DNA from: Actinomycetes bacterium
GTDB taxonomy: Bacteria > Actinomycetota > Actinomycetes > Mycobacteriales > Micromonosporaceae
Direction: 5' to 3'
NCBI GenBank assembly: GCA_023437285.1
Contig: JAEZGP010000542.1
Location: forward strand, 1-13,513
DNA: 13,513 nt
Shown: positions 13,483-13,513 of the stretch, piece after piece
How positions within the stretch are numbered: position 1 is the first letter of the stretch
How the letters are laid out: each line of letters starts with the position of its first letter
Notes under the pieces: model-generated
The model's input: only the letters and a program-made list of their open reading frames with translations
What the model was told of the DNA's origin: nothing
The model's database searches: none
Position numbers and translations under genes: made by a program

Positions 13483-13513
13483 GGCGACATCGTCAGGGCG
13501 ACATCGTCAGGGC
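13482..13513. repeat. 14-base tandem repeat at the window end
   Basis: GGGCGACATCGTCA occurs at 13482-13495 and again at 13496-13509, and the next copy begins (GGGC) at the last base. Each unit contains the inverted pair GAC-ATC-GTC. The array starts on the last base of the stop codon of the membrane-protein gene and runs out of the window, so its full length and role are unknown. Confidence 0.6.

Noticed and set aside
13372..13513. CRISPR-like array from the repeats at the right end
   Set aside because: The repeats are contiguous without spacers, mostly within a coding frame, and no cas genes are present.

Overview
The window is chromosomal DNA from a very GC-rich actinomycete. The third-codon G/C bias, long antisense shadow frames, GTG starts and the XRE/DUF5753 + DUF397 + DUF6082 gene types all point that way. 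A Micromonosporaceae-like host is my best guess, but it is an inference, since no rRNA or other taxonomic marker is present.

Left part (1-7350): a nitrogen-scavenging locus. A minus-strand operon reads, in transcription order, GntR/FCD regulator (7350-6640), two-domain ABC ATPase (6643-5093), permease 1 (5096-3996), permease 2 (3999-3082), BMP-type substrate-binding lipoprotein (2959-1778) and an isochorismatase-fold amidohydrolase resembling biuret hydrolase (1717-1025). The first four genes are chained by 4-base stop/start overlaps. The lipoprotein is set apart by a hairpin-rich 122-base gap, and a 12-bp hairpin separates it from the hydrolase. A 13-bp hairpin (939-970) probably ends the operon. 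Beyond it lie a Uma2-family nuclease-like gene (881-336) and, converging from the left edge, the 3' end of an allophanate hydrolase gene (1-318). Biuret hydrolase makes allophanate, and allophanate hydrolase turns it into ammonia and CO2. The simplest reading is therefore uptake and complete degradation of biuret, triuret or a related ureido compound under control of the GntR protein. A PPC/DUF296 gene (7526-7987) is divergent from the regulator.

Middle part (8001-10686): a minus-strand trio (8704-8001) holds two tiny tandem paralogues with the same C-x2-C-G-x4-C motif, followed by a stand-alone Smr-domain protein. Divergent from it are an XRE/DUF5753 regulator and its DUF397 partner, closed by a perfect 14-bp stem hairpin, then a two-helix DUF6082-type membrane protein. 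Parts of this module look less GC-biased than the flanks, which suggests horizontally mobile regulatory genes.

Right part (10687-13513): a long-chain acyl-CoA synthetase (FadD15-like) preceded by a perfect palindrome that fits the Crp/GlxR core GTGA-N6-TCAC, then a hairpin, then a four-helix membrane protein with a low-complexity tail of YPxxQ and PQTQAQ repeats. The window ends inside a short 14-bp tandem repeat. I saw no tRNA, rRNA, CRISPR array, transposase or integrase.
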